Made by a program: the position numbers and the translations under genes
Notes under the pieces: model-generated
The model's input: only the letters and a program-made list of their open reading frames with translations
The model's database searches: none
Told to the model about the DNA's origin: nothing
Part shown: piece after piece, positions 7,435 through 15,883 of the stretch
Layout of the letters: every line of letters starts with the position of its first letter
How positions within the stretch are numbered: position 1 is the stretch's first letter
Assembly: GCF_900129195.1 (NCBI RefSeq)
Contig: NZ_FQUY01000010.1
Coordinates: 1 to 64,000 of the forward strand
Direction of reading: 5' to 3'
DNA length: 64,000 nt
Source: Desulforamulus putei DSM 12395
GTDB taxonomy: Bacteria > Bacillota > Desulfotomaculia > Desulfotomaculales > Desulfotomaculaceae

Positions 7435-7604
7435 ACGGACGGAGGCGAACGCCTAAGGTTGCACAACCGGTCCGGTGATTATAATATCGTCAATTTTTAA
7501 CAAGATTATTTATGCTCCCATTTAACAATAGCTGGAACTTGTCATAAAGATTTTTGATCTGGCCATATTAACTATGGACAATATTTCAAATCTGGAGGTG
7601 CCCA

Positions 7605-8744
7605 TTGTCCCTCTACATTTCCGGAGATAAATTATTTGAGTATATGGTTGCATATATCCTGCGCAACAATGGTTATATAGCCGGCGTCCCCCGGCGCAAA
7701 TTAGGCGGTCGGGGGACTCAGCATGAGGTTGGTGTGATTGGTATTGATTTAAACAACAGCCCCTTTTGTTTAAATACGGTTTTGCTGGTGGCTGCCAGGG
7801 GTCCTGCTCCGGCCAACCACACCGCTGACATGCAGTTGGTCCGCAACCTGAAAGCCACCCTCCTGGACCTGGAGCAAACATTACCTTCCCGCCGGGAACT
7901 GATCCGGGACCTGTTGGATAACAACCGGGGTGATTTATTTCACCGCATTTACGGGGGCAAAAAAGCGAAGGAAACTCTGACCGTGAATTACGTAGGAGGC
8001 GTCTTTGTGGCCGGGGAATTTTCCTACCCGGCCTGGGAGTACGCCAACGCCCACGGGATTTATGTGGTTCACCTGCCGGAGCTTATGGCCGGCCAGCCTG
8101 TTCTTCACTGGTACCGGCAAATCCGCAGTCTGATGTCCCAAATTTTGGCCTTGGATGGGCTAACTCTGCCGGGACTAGCCAAAAAAACAAAAAAAATCCC
8201 TGACTTCCGGGAAATTCTTTTATTATTGCAGCAGCCTCTGCAGGGGGAATTAATTCCCGAACACAGCCATGATCTTTTCACCATCTTTAACGAACTGCTG
8301 CGAACCGAAGAGATGGCTCCCCTGGCCCGCAGTTTACAGCGAACGGCCCTTGCCACCATCAACGGTTACCCGGTGGTCATTGAATATAACGTGGGGTACA
8401 AAGCCCTGCTGGATGCCGCATTGTCTGTTTACGAAAGAAAAATAAGAACCATTAAATCCGTGGTCCCGGCCACCACCTACAAACCCCTGGATGTGGTTCA
8501 CTTAAAGGTCAGTGAGGTAACCCCGGCGTCAGATAACCAGGTGCTGAGGCTTTCCTACCAGGTAGAGCAGGAAAATGTCCCCCCGGCCATTCAAAATCTG
8601 GCCGGGGCGGTTTATGTGCCCAATACGGTTTTGGATAAACGTTCCATGAAAAGATTCCGGCTGAAAATGCCCTTAAAGGCGGGGCTCAGCCTGGTATGCG
8701 AGTTCTGCCAGGAAACTAACCTGTCTGCCGGGGCTGTTAGATAA
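7605..8744 (+). CDS. Hypothetical protein with a degenerate restriction-endonuclease-like N-terminus
   Basis: 379 aa, TTG start 5 bases after GGAGGTG. Residues 8-95 run like the Mrr/PD-(D/E)XK fold: helix LFEYMVAYILRNNGY, then GRGTQHEVGVIGIDL, a strand LLVAARG, and a helix QLVRNLKATLLDLE. In active nucleases the corresponding positions read HE(V/I)D...G and (V)E(A)K. Here the Asp is Gly and the E-x-K is A-R-G, so catalysis is probably lost. The C-terminal two thirds are unrecognised and end with a CxxC (VCEFCQE). I infer a DNA- or RNA-binding relic of a nuclease fold. No restriction or methylase partner is adjacent. Confidence 0.6.
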   Translation: MSLYISGDKLFEYMVAYILRNNGYIAGVPRRKLGGRGTQHEVGVIGIDLNNSPFCLNTVLLVAARGPAPANHTADMQLVRNLKATLLDLEQTLPSRRELIRDLLDNNRGDLFHRIYGGKKAKETLTVNYVGGVFVAGEFSYPAWEYANAHGIYVVHLPELMAGQPVLHWYRQIRSLMSQILALDGLTLPGLAKKTKKIPDFREILLLLQQPLQGELIPEHSHDLFTIFNELLRTEEMAPLARSLQRTALATINGYPVVIEYNVGYKALLDAALSVYERKIRTIKSVVPATTYKPLDVVHLKVSEVTPASDNQVLRLSYQVEQENVPPAIQNLAGAVYVPNTVLDKRSMKRFRLKMPLKAGLSLVCEFCQETNLSAGAVR

Positions 8745-8891
8745 GGTTGTTAAATACCGCCAGGGTTCCTGATACTGTTAGTTCGTCATTTGCCGGCAAT
8801 TTTCTTTATGTTTAGAGAGGGCGGAAGAAAATACCGTATAAAAAGAAATACCCGTTTATGAACGGGTTCAGACAAGACAGGCAGGCGCAGT

Positions 8892-10181
8892 TTATTCGTA
8901 GTTTTCTCTTAAATCAAAGACACGTTTACTCTTCTTTTCCGACCTTGGTAAGCTGCCGTAGGCCACCGCTTCCACTTCGCACTGGATGCCGATGCGGGAT
9001 TTGATATTCCTCCGGCATTCTTCGCTCACCTGTACCGGGTCAAAGCCCTCCCGGACCTCCACTTTGATAGAGAGACGGTCTTTCCCCGCCGACCGGGTAA
9101 GAATCATTTGATATTCACTGCCGGCTCCCTTTGATAATTTTAACACATGATCAATTTGCCCGGGATAAATATTGACCCCTTTTACCTTGACCATGTCATC
9201 GGTCCTGCCCAGCACCCGGTCGATCATGGGGAAGGGAGAACCGCAGGGACAGCGCTCTGGGCGCAGCCGGGTGATGTCGTGGGTACGATACCGCAGCAGG
9301 GGCATTCCTTCTTTGGTCAGTGTGGTAATCACCAGTTCTCCCTGCCGGCCGGGGGCCAGTTGTTCGCCGGTAACCGGATCGATGATTTCAAACAACAAAT
9401 GGTCGGACCAGAAATGCAAACCGTTATGAATTGGACAATCGATGGCGATGCCGGGACCGTAGATTTCCGTTAGCCCGTAAATATCATAGGTTTCAATTCC
9501 CAGCAATTCCTCAATGCGCCCCCGCATTTTGTCTCCCCAGCGTTCACTGCCGAAGATTCCCCTGCGCAGGGCCAGTCTGTTCTTGATACCCCGTTTATGA
9601 ATTTCCTCCGCCAACAGCAGCCCGTAGGAAGATGTGCCGATGAGCACCGTGGCCTGCAAATCTTCCATGAGTTCCAGTTGTTTTTCGGTATTGCCCGGCC
9701 CCGTGGGTATGGTCATGGCCCCCAGACGCTCTACTCCGGCCTGAAAGCCGATGCCTGCGGTCCACAAACCGTAACCGGGGGTGACCTGCACCCGGTCCTT
9801 TCTGGTTACACCGGCGGCGGCCAGGCAGCGGGCCATCATCTCCGCCCAAACATTCACGTCACCGGCGGTATATGGGACAATAATAGGTTTTCCGGTGGTG
9901 CCGGAGGACGAATGAATGCGAATCACTTCCTCATCGGAAACGGCCTGCAGTCCCAGGGGATAACCCGCCCGTAGTTCTGTTTTGGTGGTAAAGGGTACCA
10001 TGGCCAGATCCTTGATGGTCCGTATTTGTTCAGGTTTTATCCCCGCTTCATCCAGCTTCCGGCGATAAAAAGGCGAATGTTTATAGATGCGGTGCATCAA
10101 CTTTGGCAGCTGTTTTTCCTGAAGGGCAAAAAGATGATCGTAATTAAAAGAGGAATCTCTTTGTTGAAGAAATAAGGACAA
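8892..10181 (-). CDS. Phenylacetate/arylacetate-CoA ligase (AMP-forming)
   Basis: 429 aa from the TTG at 10181, chosen because GGGAGGTG lies 7 bases upstream. PaaK family: adenylate motif IHSSSGTTGKP (near residue 89), YGLTEIYGPG, the hinge region RTDDMVKVKGVNIYPGQI, and the CPCG metal-like motif. It activates arylacetates to CoA thioesters with ATP. It is the last gene of the ECF-iorAB operon, one base after iorB. IorAB interconverts arylpyruvate and arylacetyl-CoA, so this ligase would feed arylacetyl-CoA into reductive carboxylation, or be reversed to release arylacetate. The regulatory leader favours the biosynthetic direction. Specificity (indoleacetate versus phenylacetate) cannot be read from sequence. 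Confidence 0.9.
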   Translation of the reverse strand: MSLFLQQRDSSFNYDHLFALQEKQLPKLMHRIYKHSPFYRRKLDEAGIKPEQIRTIKDLAMVPFTTKTELRAGYPLGLQAVSDEEVIRIHSSSGTTGKPIIVPYTAGDVNVWAEMMARCLAAAGVTRKDRVQVTPGYGLWTAGIGFQAGVERLGAMTIPTGPGNTEKQLELMEDLQATVLIGTSSYGLLLAEEIHKRGIKNRLALRRGIFGSERWGDKMRGRIEELLGIETYDIYGLTEIYGPGIAIDCPIHNGLHFWSDHLLFEIIDPVTGEQLAPGRQGELVITTLTKEGMPLLRYRTHDITRLRPERCPCGSPFPMIDRVLGRTDDMVKVKGVNIYPGQIDHVLKLSKGAGSEYQMILTRSAGKDRLSIKVEVREGFDPVQVSEECRRNIKSRIGIQCEVEAVAYGSLPRSEKKSKRVFDLRENYE

Positions 10182-10182
10182 A

Positions 10183-10773
10183 TTAAGCACCTCCCACTGC
10201 CTGCCGGCCCAGTGCAAAGGCCGTCAGATTCATTTCCCGCAGCCTCGGGGGGATGACATCTTCCATCACCGCCCTGAGGTGATCGGCGCTGTAGGGCAGC
10301 AGGTCTAATACAGACAGCGCCCCCAGCATGACCATATTGGTGGCTTTATAAGTACCGGCCTGGTTGGCTAACGAAGTAGCATCAAACAAATATAGGGAGT
10401 CTGTTCTTTCCTTGAGAAAAGCAGTCAACTGTTCGGGGTGATAGGAGGAAAACCCCAGGGAAACCGAAACAGGATAGATGGTGGCGGAGTTGGCAATAAC
10501 AACGGCGCCTTTTTTTAGTTTCGTTACCGCACGAACTGTTTCCGCCAGTTCCAACCCCAGGAGTACATCTGCCTGGCCGTTGGGGATTAACGCACTATAA
10601 TCACCAGCCCCCATTCGTACCTGGCTCATGACCGCCCCTTCCCTTTGGGCCATGCCAATGACCTCGGAAGTTCGTACGGGCAGACCGACCTCCATGGCAG
10701 CACGGGCTAAAATACGGGAGGCCAGGACATTCCCCTGTCCTCCGACGCCGGCAATCACGATATCCAGCCTCAT
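10183..10773 (-). CDS. iorB: Indolepyruvate ferredoxin oxidoreductase, beta subunit
   Basis: 196 aa gamma-type (POR-gamma) subunit. The opening IVIAGVGGQGNVLASRIL is the family hallmark. With IorA it interconverts indolepyruvate (or other arylpyruvates), CoA and oxidised ferredoxin with indoleacetyl-CoA, CO2 and reduced ferredoxin. It overlaps iorA by an ATGA-type junction and is followed one base later by the CoA ligase. Usual length, no oddities. Cytoplasmic, oxygen-sensitive complex. Confidence 0.95.
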   Translation of the reverse strand: MRLDIVIAGVGGQGNVLASRILARAAMEVGLPVRTSEVIGMAQREGAVMSQVRMGAGDYSALIPNGQADVLLGLELAETVRAVTKLKKGAVVIANSATIYPVSVSLGFSSYHPEQLTAFLKERTDSLYLFDATSLANQAGTYKATNMVMLGALSVLDLLPYSADHLRAVMEDVIPPRLREMNLTAFALGRQAVGGA

Positions 10774-12572
10774 CGGATCACTCCTCCCTCTGTTATGGCC
10801 TCACAGGGGCAGATCTGGCGGCACAAATCACAGCCGGTGCAGGTGGCGCCGATGACCGGTCCCTGCTCTCCCCTGGAGATGGCCGGACAGCCCAACTCTT
10901 CAATACAAAGCCCGCAGTGGATACACTTTGCAGCATCAATGGTCCTGGGAGCCTTGCGCTCTTTTACCAGGGCCACACATTCCTTTCTCATGACGACCAG
11001 GGAGACGCCGTTAAATTCCAGGGCTTCCCGGGCGGCAGCCAGCGCAGCTTGATAATCGAGGGGGTCCACCACTTTTACCAATGGAACCCCGCAGGCTTCC
11101 GCCAGTTTTGCTATATCCAGCGGTTGCACCGGCTCACCGGCAGCGTTCCGGTTAAGCCCCGGGTGACTCTGGTGACCGGTCATGGCAGTGGTCCGGTTAT
11201 CTAAAACCACCACAGTGATCTTTGAACCGTTGTGAACAGCATTGATCAATCCGGGAAGGCCGGTATGGAAAAAGGTGGAATCCCCCAGAAAAGCAATCAC
11301 TCTTCGTTCTTTCTCTGCCAACTGGAGCCCGGAACCTATGGTAATACTGGCTCCCATGCACAGGCAGGTATCCACCGCGTGCAAGGGGGCCATGTTGCCC
11401 AAAGTATAGCAGCCAATATCTCCGGTAAAAATGGCATCGCTGCCGGCTGCCGCTTGTTTGAAGACATAGAAGGAAGCCCGGTGCGGGCACCCGGCACACA
11501 ACACCGGCGGGCGAACCGGCAAAGGAGGTTGGCTCATGGCTTCTTCCGGTGGTAAATCAATTCTTAAAAATTTTGCTAAAATCCCTTTGACTTTGTCGGT
11601 GTCCAATTCACCCTCCCGGGGCACCAGGTGGTTGTATTTGCCCTTTACCACTAGGGGGCGCCTGTGCTGCCAGACTAACTTTATGAGCTGGTCTTCCAGT
11701 ACCGGTTCCTGCTCTTCCACCACCAGGACCCGGTCAAGCTGATCCAGAAACCGTAACACCAGGTTTACAGGCAGCGGGTAAGGCGTGCCGATTTTCAGCA
11801 CCGGCAGGTTGAGGCCTAACAATGCAAGGGCCTCCTTAACGTAATGATAGGCTACGCCGCCGGCGATGATCCCCTGTCGCCCGGTGCCGGGGCTGACAGT
11901 ATTAAAGGGACTGGTTTCCAACATTTCCCTGGCCTTTTCTTGTTGCTGATTCAGCCAAATATGACGTTGGGCGGCCAGGCTGGGGAAAATTACCCACTCC
12001 GGACCCTTTTGAAAACCGGTATGCCCCCGTGATGGCAAAGTTTTGTCCACCACTTCTACGTCCTGGCAAACATGACAGGTGCGGGTGGTTGGCCGAAGAA
12101 TCACCGGCAGCCCCAGTTCCTCGGACAGCCGGAAGGCTTCCCTGGCCATTTCTTTGGCCTCCCGGGGATCCGCCGGATCCAGGACCGGCAGTTTGGCAAA
12201 CTGGGCGAACTTTCGGGTATCCTGCTCATTTTGAGAACTGTGGGGCCCCGGGTCATCGGCCACCGCCAGCACCAGCCCCCCTTTCACCCCAATATAGGCC
12301 AGGGTCATCAGGGGGTCTGCCGCCACATTCAATCCCACTTGTTTCATGGTGACCATGGCTCTGGCGCCGGCGTAGGCGGCCCCGGCGGCCACCTCCAGGG
12401 CCACTTTTTCGTTGACTGACCATTCGGCATAGAATCCCCTCTCTTTGGCCAGGGAAGCCAGGGTGGTAAAAATCTCGGAAGACGGAGTTCCCGGGTAGCC
12501 TGTGACCACCTGCACCCCGGCCTCCAACGCTCCATAAGCAATGGCCTCGTTGCCCATTAACAGTTTCTTCAT
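10770..12572 (-). CDS. iorA: Indolepyruvate ferredoxin oxidoreductase, alpha subunit
   Basis: About 600 aa. ATG at 12572 (MKKLLMGNEAIAYGAL) was chosen over an upstream frame extension because AACGGAGG lies just before it. Pyrimidine-binding domain with YPGTPSSEI (near residue 26), TPP/Mg domain GDIGCYTLG...GDSTFFHTG, and a C-terminal ferredoxin domain with CIHCGLCIEELGCP and CTGCDLCRQICP for two [4Fe-4S] clusters. It uses TPP to decarboxylate arylpyruvates, or in reverse to carboxylate arylacetyl-CoA. It forms the enzyme with IorB and is co-transcribed with an ECF transporter 13 bases upstream. Confidence 0.97.
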   Translation of the reverse strand: MKKLLMGNEAIAYGALEAGVQVVTGYPGTPSSEIFTTLASLAKERGFYAEWSVNEKVALEVAAGAAYAGARAMVTMKQVGLNVAADPLMTLAYIGVKGGLVLAVADDPGPHSSQNEQDTRKFAQFAKLPVLDPADPREAKEMAREAFRLSEELGLPVILRPTTRTCHVCQDVEVVDKTLPSRGHTGFQKGPEWVIFPSLAAQRHIWLNQQQEKAREMLETSPFNTVSPGTGRQGIIAGGVAYHYVKEALALLGLNLPVLKIGTPYPLPVNLVLRFLDQLDRVLVVEEQEPVLEDQLIKLVWQHRRPLVVKGKYNHLVPREGELDTDKVKGILAKFLRIDLPPEEAMSQPPLPVRPPVLCAGCPHRASFYVFKQAAAGSDAIFTGDIGCYTLGNMAPLHAVDTCLCMGASITIGSGLQLAEKERRVIAFLGDSTFFHTGLPGLINAVHNGSKITVVVLDNRTTAMTGHQSHPGLNRNAAGEPVQPLDIAKLAEACGVPLVKVVDPLDYQAALAAAREALEFNGVSLVVMRKECVALVKERKAPRTIDAAKCIHCGLCIEELGCPAISRGEQGPVIGATCTGCDLCRQICPCEAITEGGVIR

Positions 12573-12585
12573 CAAACGACCTCCG

Positions 12586-13380
12586 TTACAGTTGAACAAC
12601 TCCGTATCCTTGCATCCTTAAAAACAATGCCAGAACAATGAAGATTAAGGTTGATAAAATGACCATCATATCCAGCTTTGTGATGGCAGGTTCCTTATAA
12701 TATGTGCGGATGCCGCTGCCATAGCCCCTGGTCTCCATGGCAATGGCCAAGCGTTCCGCCTTTTTCAGTGAGATCAGGACCAGCGGCAAAGCCACTGTGG
12801 CATAGGCTTTTATTTTTTGTAAAGGGTTCCCGCTGTCCACGGGACAACCCCTTACCTGCTGGGCATAACGGACCTGTACCGCTTCTGCCATAAAAGTGGG
12901 CACAAACCGCAGGGCCGTCATAAACATGAACACATAATCATAGGGAAGTTTAAGCTTCTCGGTGAGAACCAGGATAATGTCTTTATACTGGGTGGTGGCT
13001 AAAAAGATGATAAAACTTAATACCACCGCCATCATTCTTACGGCCATGGCCAGCCCCATGTACAGGGCCTCCCCGGTAACCGGCAGAATATGGCCGGGCA
13101 ACAGGTAAAACAGGACTTCCTCACCCTGGAAGAAGATAACCTGTAGAAGCACTAAGATGCCGGCAAAGACCGTCAAACCTTTAAAAACAGTAGCCAAATC
13201 CTTCAGCACTTTACCCAGCAGCGCCACCGCCACCACCGTGGATAACAGCGTTAACAGATAGTACACATTGTTAAAGGCGAGCGCCAAAAACATAACCCCC
13301 AGCGCCCAGGCCAGCTTACTTAGCGGATTTAAGCTATGGACCACGGATTCCCGGTATACATACTCAATCACACGGGCCAT
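12586..13380 (-). CDS. ecfT: ECF transporter transmembrane subunit
   Basis: 264 aa integral membrane protein with five or six hydrophobic helices. It has the coupling-helix motif near residue 212 (ERLAIAMETRGYGSG), the A-x-RG signature through which EcfT grips the two ATPases. The ATG at 13380 follows GGAGGTAGCATCG and overlaps the ATPase gene by 17 bases. It makes a complete ECF module with the two EcfA proteins and a dedicated S component. Its operon partners are iorAB and an arylacetate-CoA ligase, which suggests an aromatic amino acid or related substrate. Confidence 0.92.
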   Translation of the reverse strand: MARVIEYVYRESVVHSLNPLSKLAWALGVMFLALAFNNVYYLLTLLSTVVAVALLGKVLKDLATVFKGLTVFAGILVLLQVIFFQGEEVLFYLLPGHILPVTGEALYMGLAMAVRMMAVVLSFIIFLATTQYKDIILVLTEKLKLPYDYVFMFMTALRFVPTFMAEAVQVRYAQQVRGCPVDSGNPLQKIKAYATVALPLVLISLKKAERLAIAMETRGYGSGIRTYYKEPAITKLDMMVILSTLIFIVLALFLRMQGYGVVQL

Positions 13381-14215
13381 CGATGCTACCTCCGTTCACC
13401 TTGTGCAAGTGTTCAACCATTTCGTCCACCGTCAAGATGACTTCTGAACCCGGGGTAAGCAAACCGTTCAACCGGTTGGCCAGCAGAGTAATTTGGGGTG
13501 GTTCCAGTAAGGTTTGGGCCAGTAGTTGGGTCTGGCTTAATACATCTCTGGTAGAACCGTCCGCAATCACCCTTCCCTGACAGAGAACAATCACTCGCCG
13601 AGCGTACCGGGCCACCAGGGTCATATCGTGGGTAATAAAGAGGATGGTATGCCCCTCCCGGTTCAGGTCACGGACAAGTTCCATAATCTGCAGCCTTTCC
13701 AGGGAATCCTGCCCGGTGGTGGGTTCATCCAAAATGATGATCCTGGTTTGCATAGCCAGCACGGAAGCCAGGGCCACCCTCTGGCGCTGCCCCCGGCTTA
13801 GCCGGTGGGGGTAAACCTGGGCCAGATGCTGGAGGCCTACATCCCTCAGGGCTGCCGCCACCCGTTTCTCAATTTCATCCCGGGGTAAGCCCAGGTTCTG
13901 CAGACCAAAGGCCACTTCCTTTTGCACCGTGTCATGGAAGATTTGGTGGTCGGGATTCTGAAATACAAATCCGACCTGCCGGGCCAGGTGGGAAATGCGG
14001 GTCTTCGCAGCATCCTGCCCGCACACGGTGACCCGACCGGTCTGGGGGCGCAGCAGTCCGATGCAATGTTTAACCAGCGTGGTTTTGCCGGCGCCGTTCT
14101 GGCCCACCAGGGCCACCAGCTCACCCGGGTAAATGGTTAGATTAATATCCTGCAGGGCCGGTTGACCCTGTTCGTAACTGTAAGACAAACCCTTTATGTC
14201 AATGAGCGGTTGCAT
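13364..14215 (-). CDS. ecfA: ECF transporter ATP-binding subunit (second)
   Basis: About 283 aa from the ATG at 14215, chosen because GGAGGAAAATT precedes it. ABC ATPase: Walker A GQNGAGKTT, Q-loop FVFQNPDHQIF, signature LSRGQRQRVALAS, Walker B IIILDEPTTGQD, and the H-loop in ITHDM. It powers substrate import with the other EcfA and EcfT. The start lies 22 bases inside the upstream ATPase gene, so the two are translationally coupled. The last ~60 residues form the C-terminal EcfA dimerisation segment. Confidence 0.92.
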   Translation of the reverse strand: MQPLIDIKGLSYSYEQGQPALQDINLTIYPGELVALVGQNGAGKTTLVKHCIGLLRPQTGRVTVCGQDAAKTRISHLARQVGFVFQNPDHQIFHDTVQKEVAFGLQNLGLPRDEIEKRVAAALRDVGLQHLAQVYPHRLSRGQRQRVALASVLAMQTRIIILDEPTTGQDSLERLQIMELVRDLNREGHTILFITHDMTLVARYARRVIVLCQGRVIADGSTRDVLSQTQLLAQTLLEPPQITLLANRLNGLLTPGSEVILTVDEMVEHLHKVNGGSIDGPCD

Positions 14216-15078
14216 AATTTTCCTCCGCCGCCGGGCACCAGTGCCCGGCAAAATTCAATGCCTTCCTCCAGGGTAATGGGCAAATGACACCGGCCGCCGT
14301 TAAGCCTCAAAGCCAATTCGGTGACCTGGGGCAGCGCCACCCCCAGATGGTAAATGCTTTTATGCTTAAAAACCTCCCGGGGCGTTCCTGCCAATGCCAC
14401 TTCTCCCTGGGATAAAATCACCAACTGATCACAGTGGCGGGCCAGCAATTCGGTTTTTTGTTCCGCCACCAGCACTGTGATACCATGCTTAACGTTCAGC
14501 TGTTTTAGTACCGTGAATACTTCTTCGGTGCCCAGAGGATCCAACTCTGAAGTTGGTTCATCCAGGACCAGCACCTCCGGCAGCAGGGCCAAGGCGGCGG
14601 CAATGGCCAGACGCTGTTTCTGACCGCCGGAAAGGGAGCGGGTGGACCTGTGCCTCAGGTGGCTGATTCCTACACTGGACAAAGCAGTTGTGATCCGCTG
14701 TTCCATTTCATCCGGCGGCACCCCGTAGTTTTCCAGGCCAAAGACCAGTTCTTGTTCCACATCCAGGCAAATGATTTGGGCCTCCGGGTCATCCAATACG
14801 GTGCCCACCAGGCGGCCGATTTCCGCCGTGGATAAATTGCCGGTGGGGCAACCCTTGAGAAGCACCTGGCCGCTGCAGGCGCCTCCTTCCACGTGAGGAA
14901 TGATACCGTTGATGGACTTTATTAAAGTGGTTTTACCAGCCCCGGTGGGGCCGGTAAAACCGATAAAAGATCCCTTTGGCAGGGTCAGGTTGATGTCTTT
15001 CAAGGCATAAAAATCGGTATTGGGATAGCGGTAGCTGAAACGCTTAAAACAAACCACCGGTTCCGCCGCTGCTGTCAT
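14194..15078 (-). CDS. ecfA: ECF transporter ATP-binding subunit (first)
   Basis: 294 aa ABC ATPase. Walker A GPTGAGKTT (near residue 44), Q-loop region VLDDPEAQII, signature LSGGQKQRLAIAAALA, Walker B VLVLDEPTSELD. The DDPEAQ version of the Q-helix is characteristic of EcfA proteins and not of ordinary ABC importers. The switch position in VLVAEQKTE has Glu where ABC ATPases usually have His, so this site may hydrolyse poorly and the pair may be asymmetric. It lies 21 bases after the S component and overlaps the second ATPase gene. Confidence 0.92.
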   Translation of the reverse strand: MTAAAEPVVCFKRFSYRYPNTDFYALKDINLTLPKGSFIGFTGPTGAGKTTLIKSINGIIPHVEGGACSGQVLLKGCPTGNLSTAEIGRLVGTVLDDPEAQIICLDVEQELVFGLENYGVPPDEMEQRITTALSSVGISHLRHRSTRSLSGGQKQRLAIAAALALLPEVLVLDEPTSELDPLGTEEVFTVLKQLNVKHGITVLVAEQKTELLARHCDQLVILSQGEVALAGTPREVFKHKSIYHLGVALPQVTELALRLNGGRCHLPITLEEGIEFCRALVPGGGGKLCNRSLT

Positions 15079-15099
15079 GGTCGGTCCCTCCCGCTGCCG

Positions 15100-15648
15100 C
15101 TAACGATAGAGAAATTTTTTGACCGGCGCGTACAATGCCTGGGCAATCACCATGTTAATGACAGCCACCGGTATCACCACGCCCACAAAGGCAGCCTGCA
15201 TGGCAGCCACAGGCAAGTTCAAGGCCAACCGGAAATTTAAGACCACATATAAACCGCCGCTGACCAGGGTCCCCATGAGGGTGGCCAAGGAAGGCTTGAA
15301 GGAATAATTTTTGATGGAAAATTCCGGCAAATAACTGGCCAGCAGGGCACAAACCAAGGCGCCGGCCGGCTCAGTGGCCAGGTTCAGGTAGGGGATGGGA
15401 GACTTGGAAAAAATCATGCTCACAGCGCCGGCTACAATGCCGATCCCCAGAGCCATGCCGATCCTAGGGCGCAGGAGAAGGATCGCCAAACAGTACATGG
15501 CGATGACAAAGTTCGGTGTAATGCCTAATATGGCTGGGGAAAACATGCGAAGAACGGCGCCGATGGCAATCAAAAAGGCCACCACCGCAATTTCTTTGGT
15601 CTTGCTCATCTTACCGATAATCACTTGCTCAACTACGGGATTGCTCAT
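15100..15648 (-). CDS. ECF transporter S component, TrpP-like (probable tryptophan uptake)
   Basis: About 182 aa from the ATG at 15648, chosen because AAGGAGAG lies 8 bases before it; an in-frame ATG six bases earlier sits on top of that RBS. Six hydrophobic segments, starting with IAVVAFLIAIGAVLRMFSP and FVIAMYCLAILLL, as in S components of the TrpP type. It is the substrate-binding membrane protein of the module encoded next to it. Tryptophan or a related arylacetate as substrate is inferred from the TRAP-like leader and from iorAB downstream. The family placement is from recall; another small aromatic substrate remains possible. Confidence 0.75.
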   Translation of the reverse strand: MSNPVVEQVIIGKMSKTKEIAVVAFLIAIGAVLRMFSPAILGITPNFVIAMYCLAILLLRPRIGMALGIGIVAGAVSMIFSKSPIPYLNLATEPAGALVCALLASYLPEFSIKNYSFKPSLATLMGTLVSGGLYVVLNFRLALNLPVAAMQAAFVGVVIPVAVINMVIAQALYAPVKKFLYR

Positions 15649-15671
15649 AACCATCTCTCCTTGTCTCAATT

Positions 15672-15704
15672 AAATTTAAAAAACCAGGCAAGAGCAGCCT
15701 GGTT
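15672..15704 (-). terminator. Intrinsic terminator inside the ECF-iorAB leader
   Basis: On the minus strand AACCAGGC / GCCTGGTT with loop TGCTCTT, then TTTTTTAAATTT. It lies between the promoter and the first gene, so it must act as an attenuator. CTGCTC in its loop side (15692-15697) is complementary to GAGCAG inside the GAG-repeat array (15757-15762). This offers a competing antiterminator pairing that a bound protein would prevent. Confidence 0.85.
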
Positions 15705-15734
15705 AAAGACACGGCAAAACTAAGCGCACCGGTA

Positions 15735-15814
15735 CTCCCCTCAGCTCAACTCATCTCTGCTCACCTCCGATATTAAGTTGTAGAAACCCTCAGCTAAAAA
15801 TGGTTCTATGACTA
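15735..15814 (-). promoter_or_regulatory. TRAP (MtrB)-type binding site: 11 GAG/UAG triplets
   Basis: Read on the minus strand, seven GAG triplets occur with an exact 5-base period (plus-strand CTC at 15735, 15740, 15745, 15750, 15755, 15760, 15765). Upstream come GAG at 15789, and UAG at 15794, 15806 and 15812, making 11 in total. TRAP of Bacillus binds 11 G/UAG triplets separated by 2-3 bases, one per subunit, when tryptophan is bound. Eight of the ten steps fit that spacing; two gaps (9 and 21 bases) do not. The array lies just before an intrinsic terminator, the arrangement of TRAP attenuators. No mtrB gene is in this window. Confidence 0.75.
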
Positions 15815-15827
15815 AACCTTGTCATTT

Positions 15828-15856
15828 AGTTTAGCACAAACAGGCGCACCTGTCAC
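15828..15856 (-). promoter_or_regulatory. Promoter of the ECF-iorAB operon
   Basis: Minus strand GTGACA (15851-15856), 17-base spacer, TAAACT (15828-15833). It predicts a start near 15820, about 6 bases before the first UAG triplet, giving a leader of roughly 170 bases. It begins 28 bases downstream of the yedF stop, so the operon is separate from selD-yedF. Confidence 0.6.
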
Positions 15857-15883
15857 CCATTTTTTAAACAGGACGGCACGGTA

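Noticed and set aside
15776-15800. Purine-riboswitch-like core (GGTTTCTAC) in the ECF leader
   Set aside because: The rest of the purine aptamer is missing: no paired P1, and neither loop sequence can be found. The GAG/UAG array explains the leader better.
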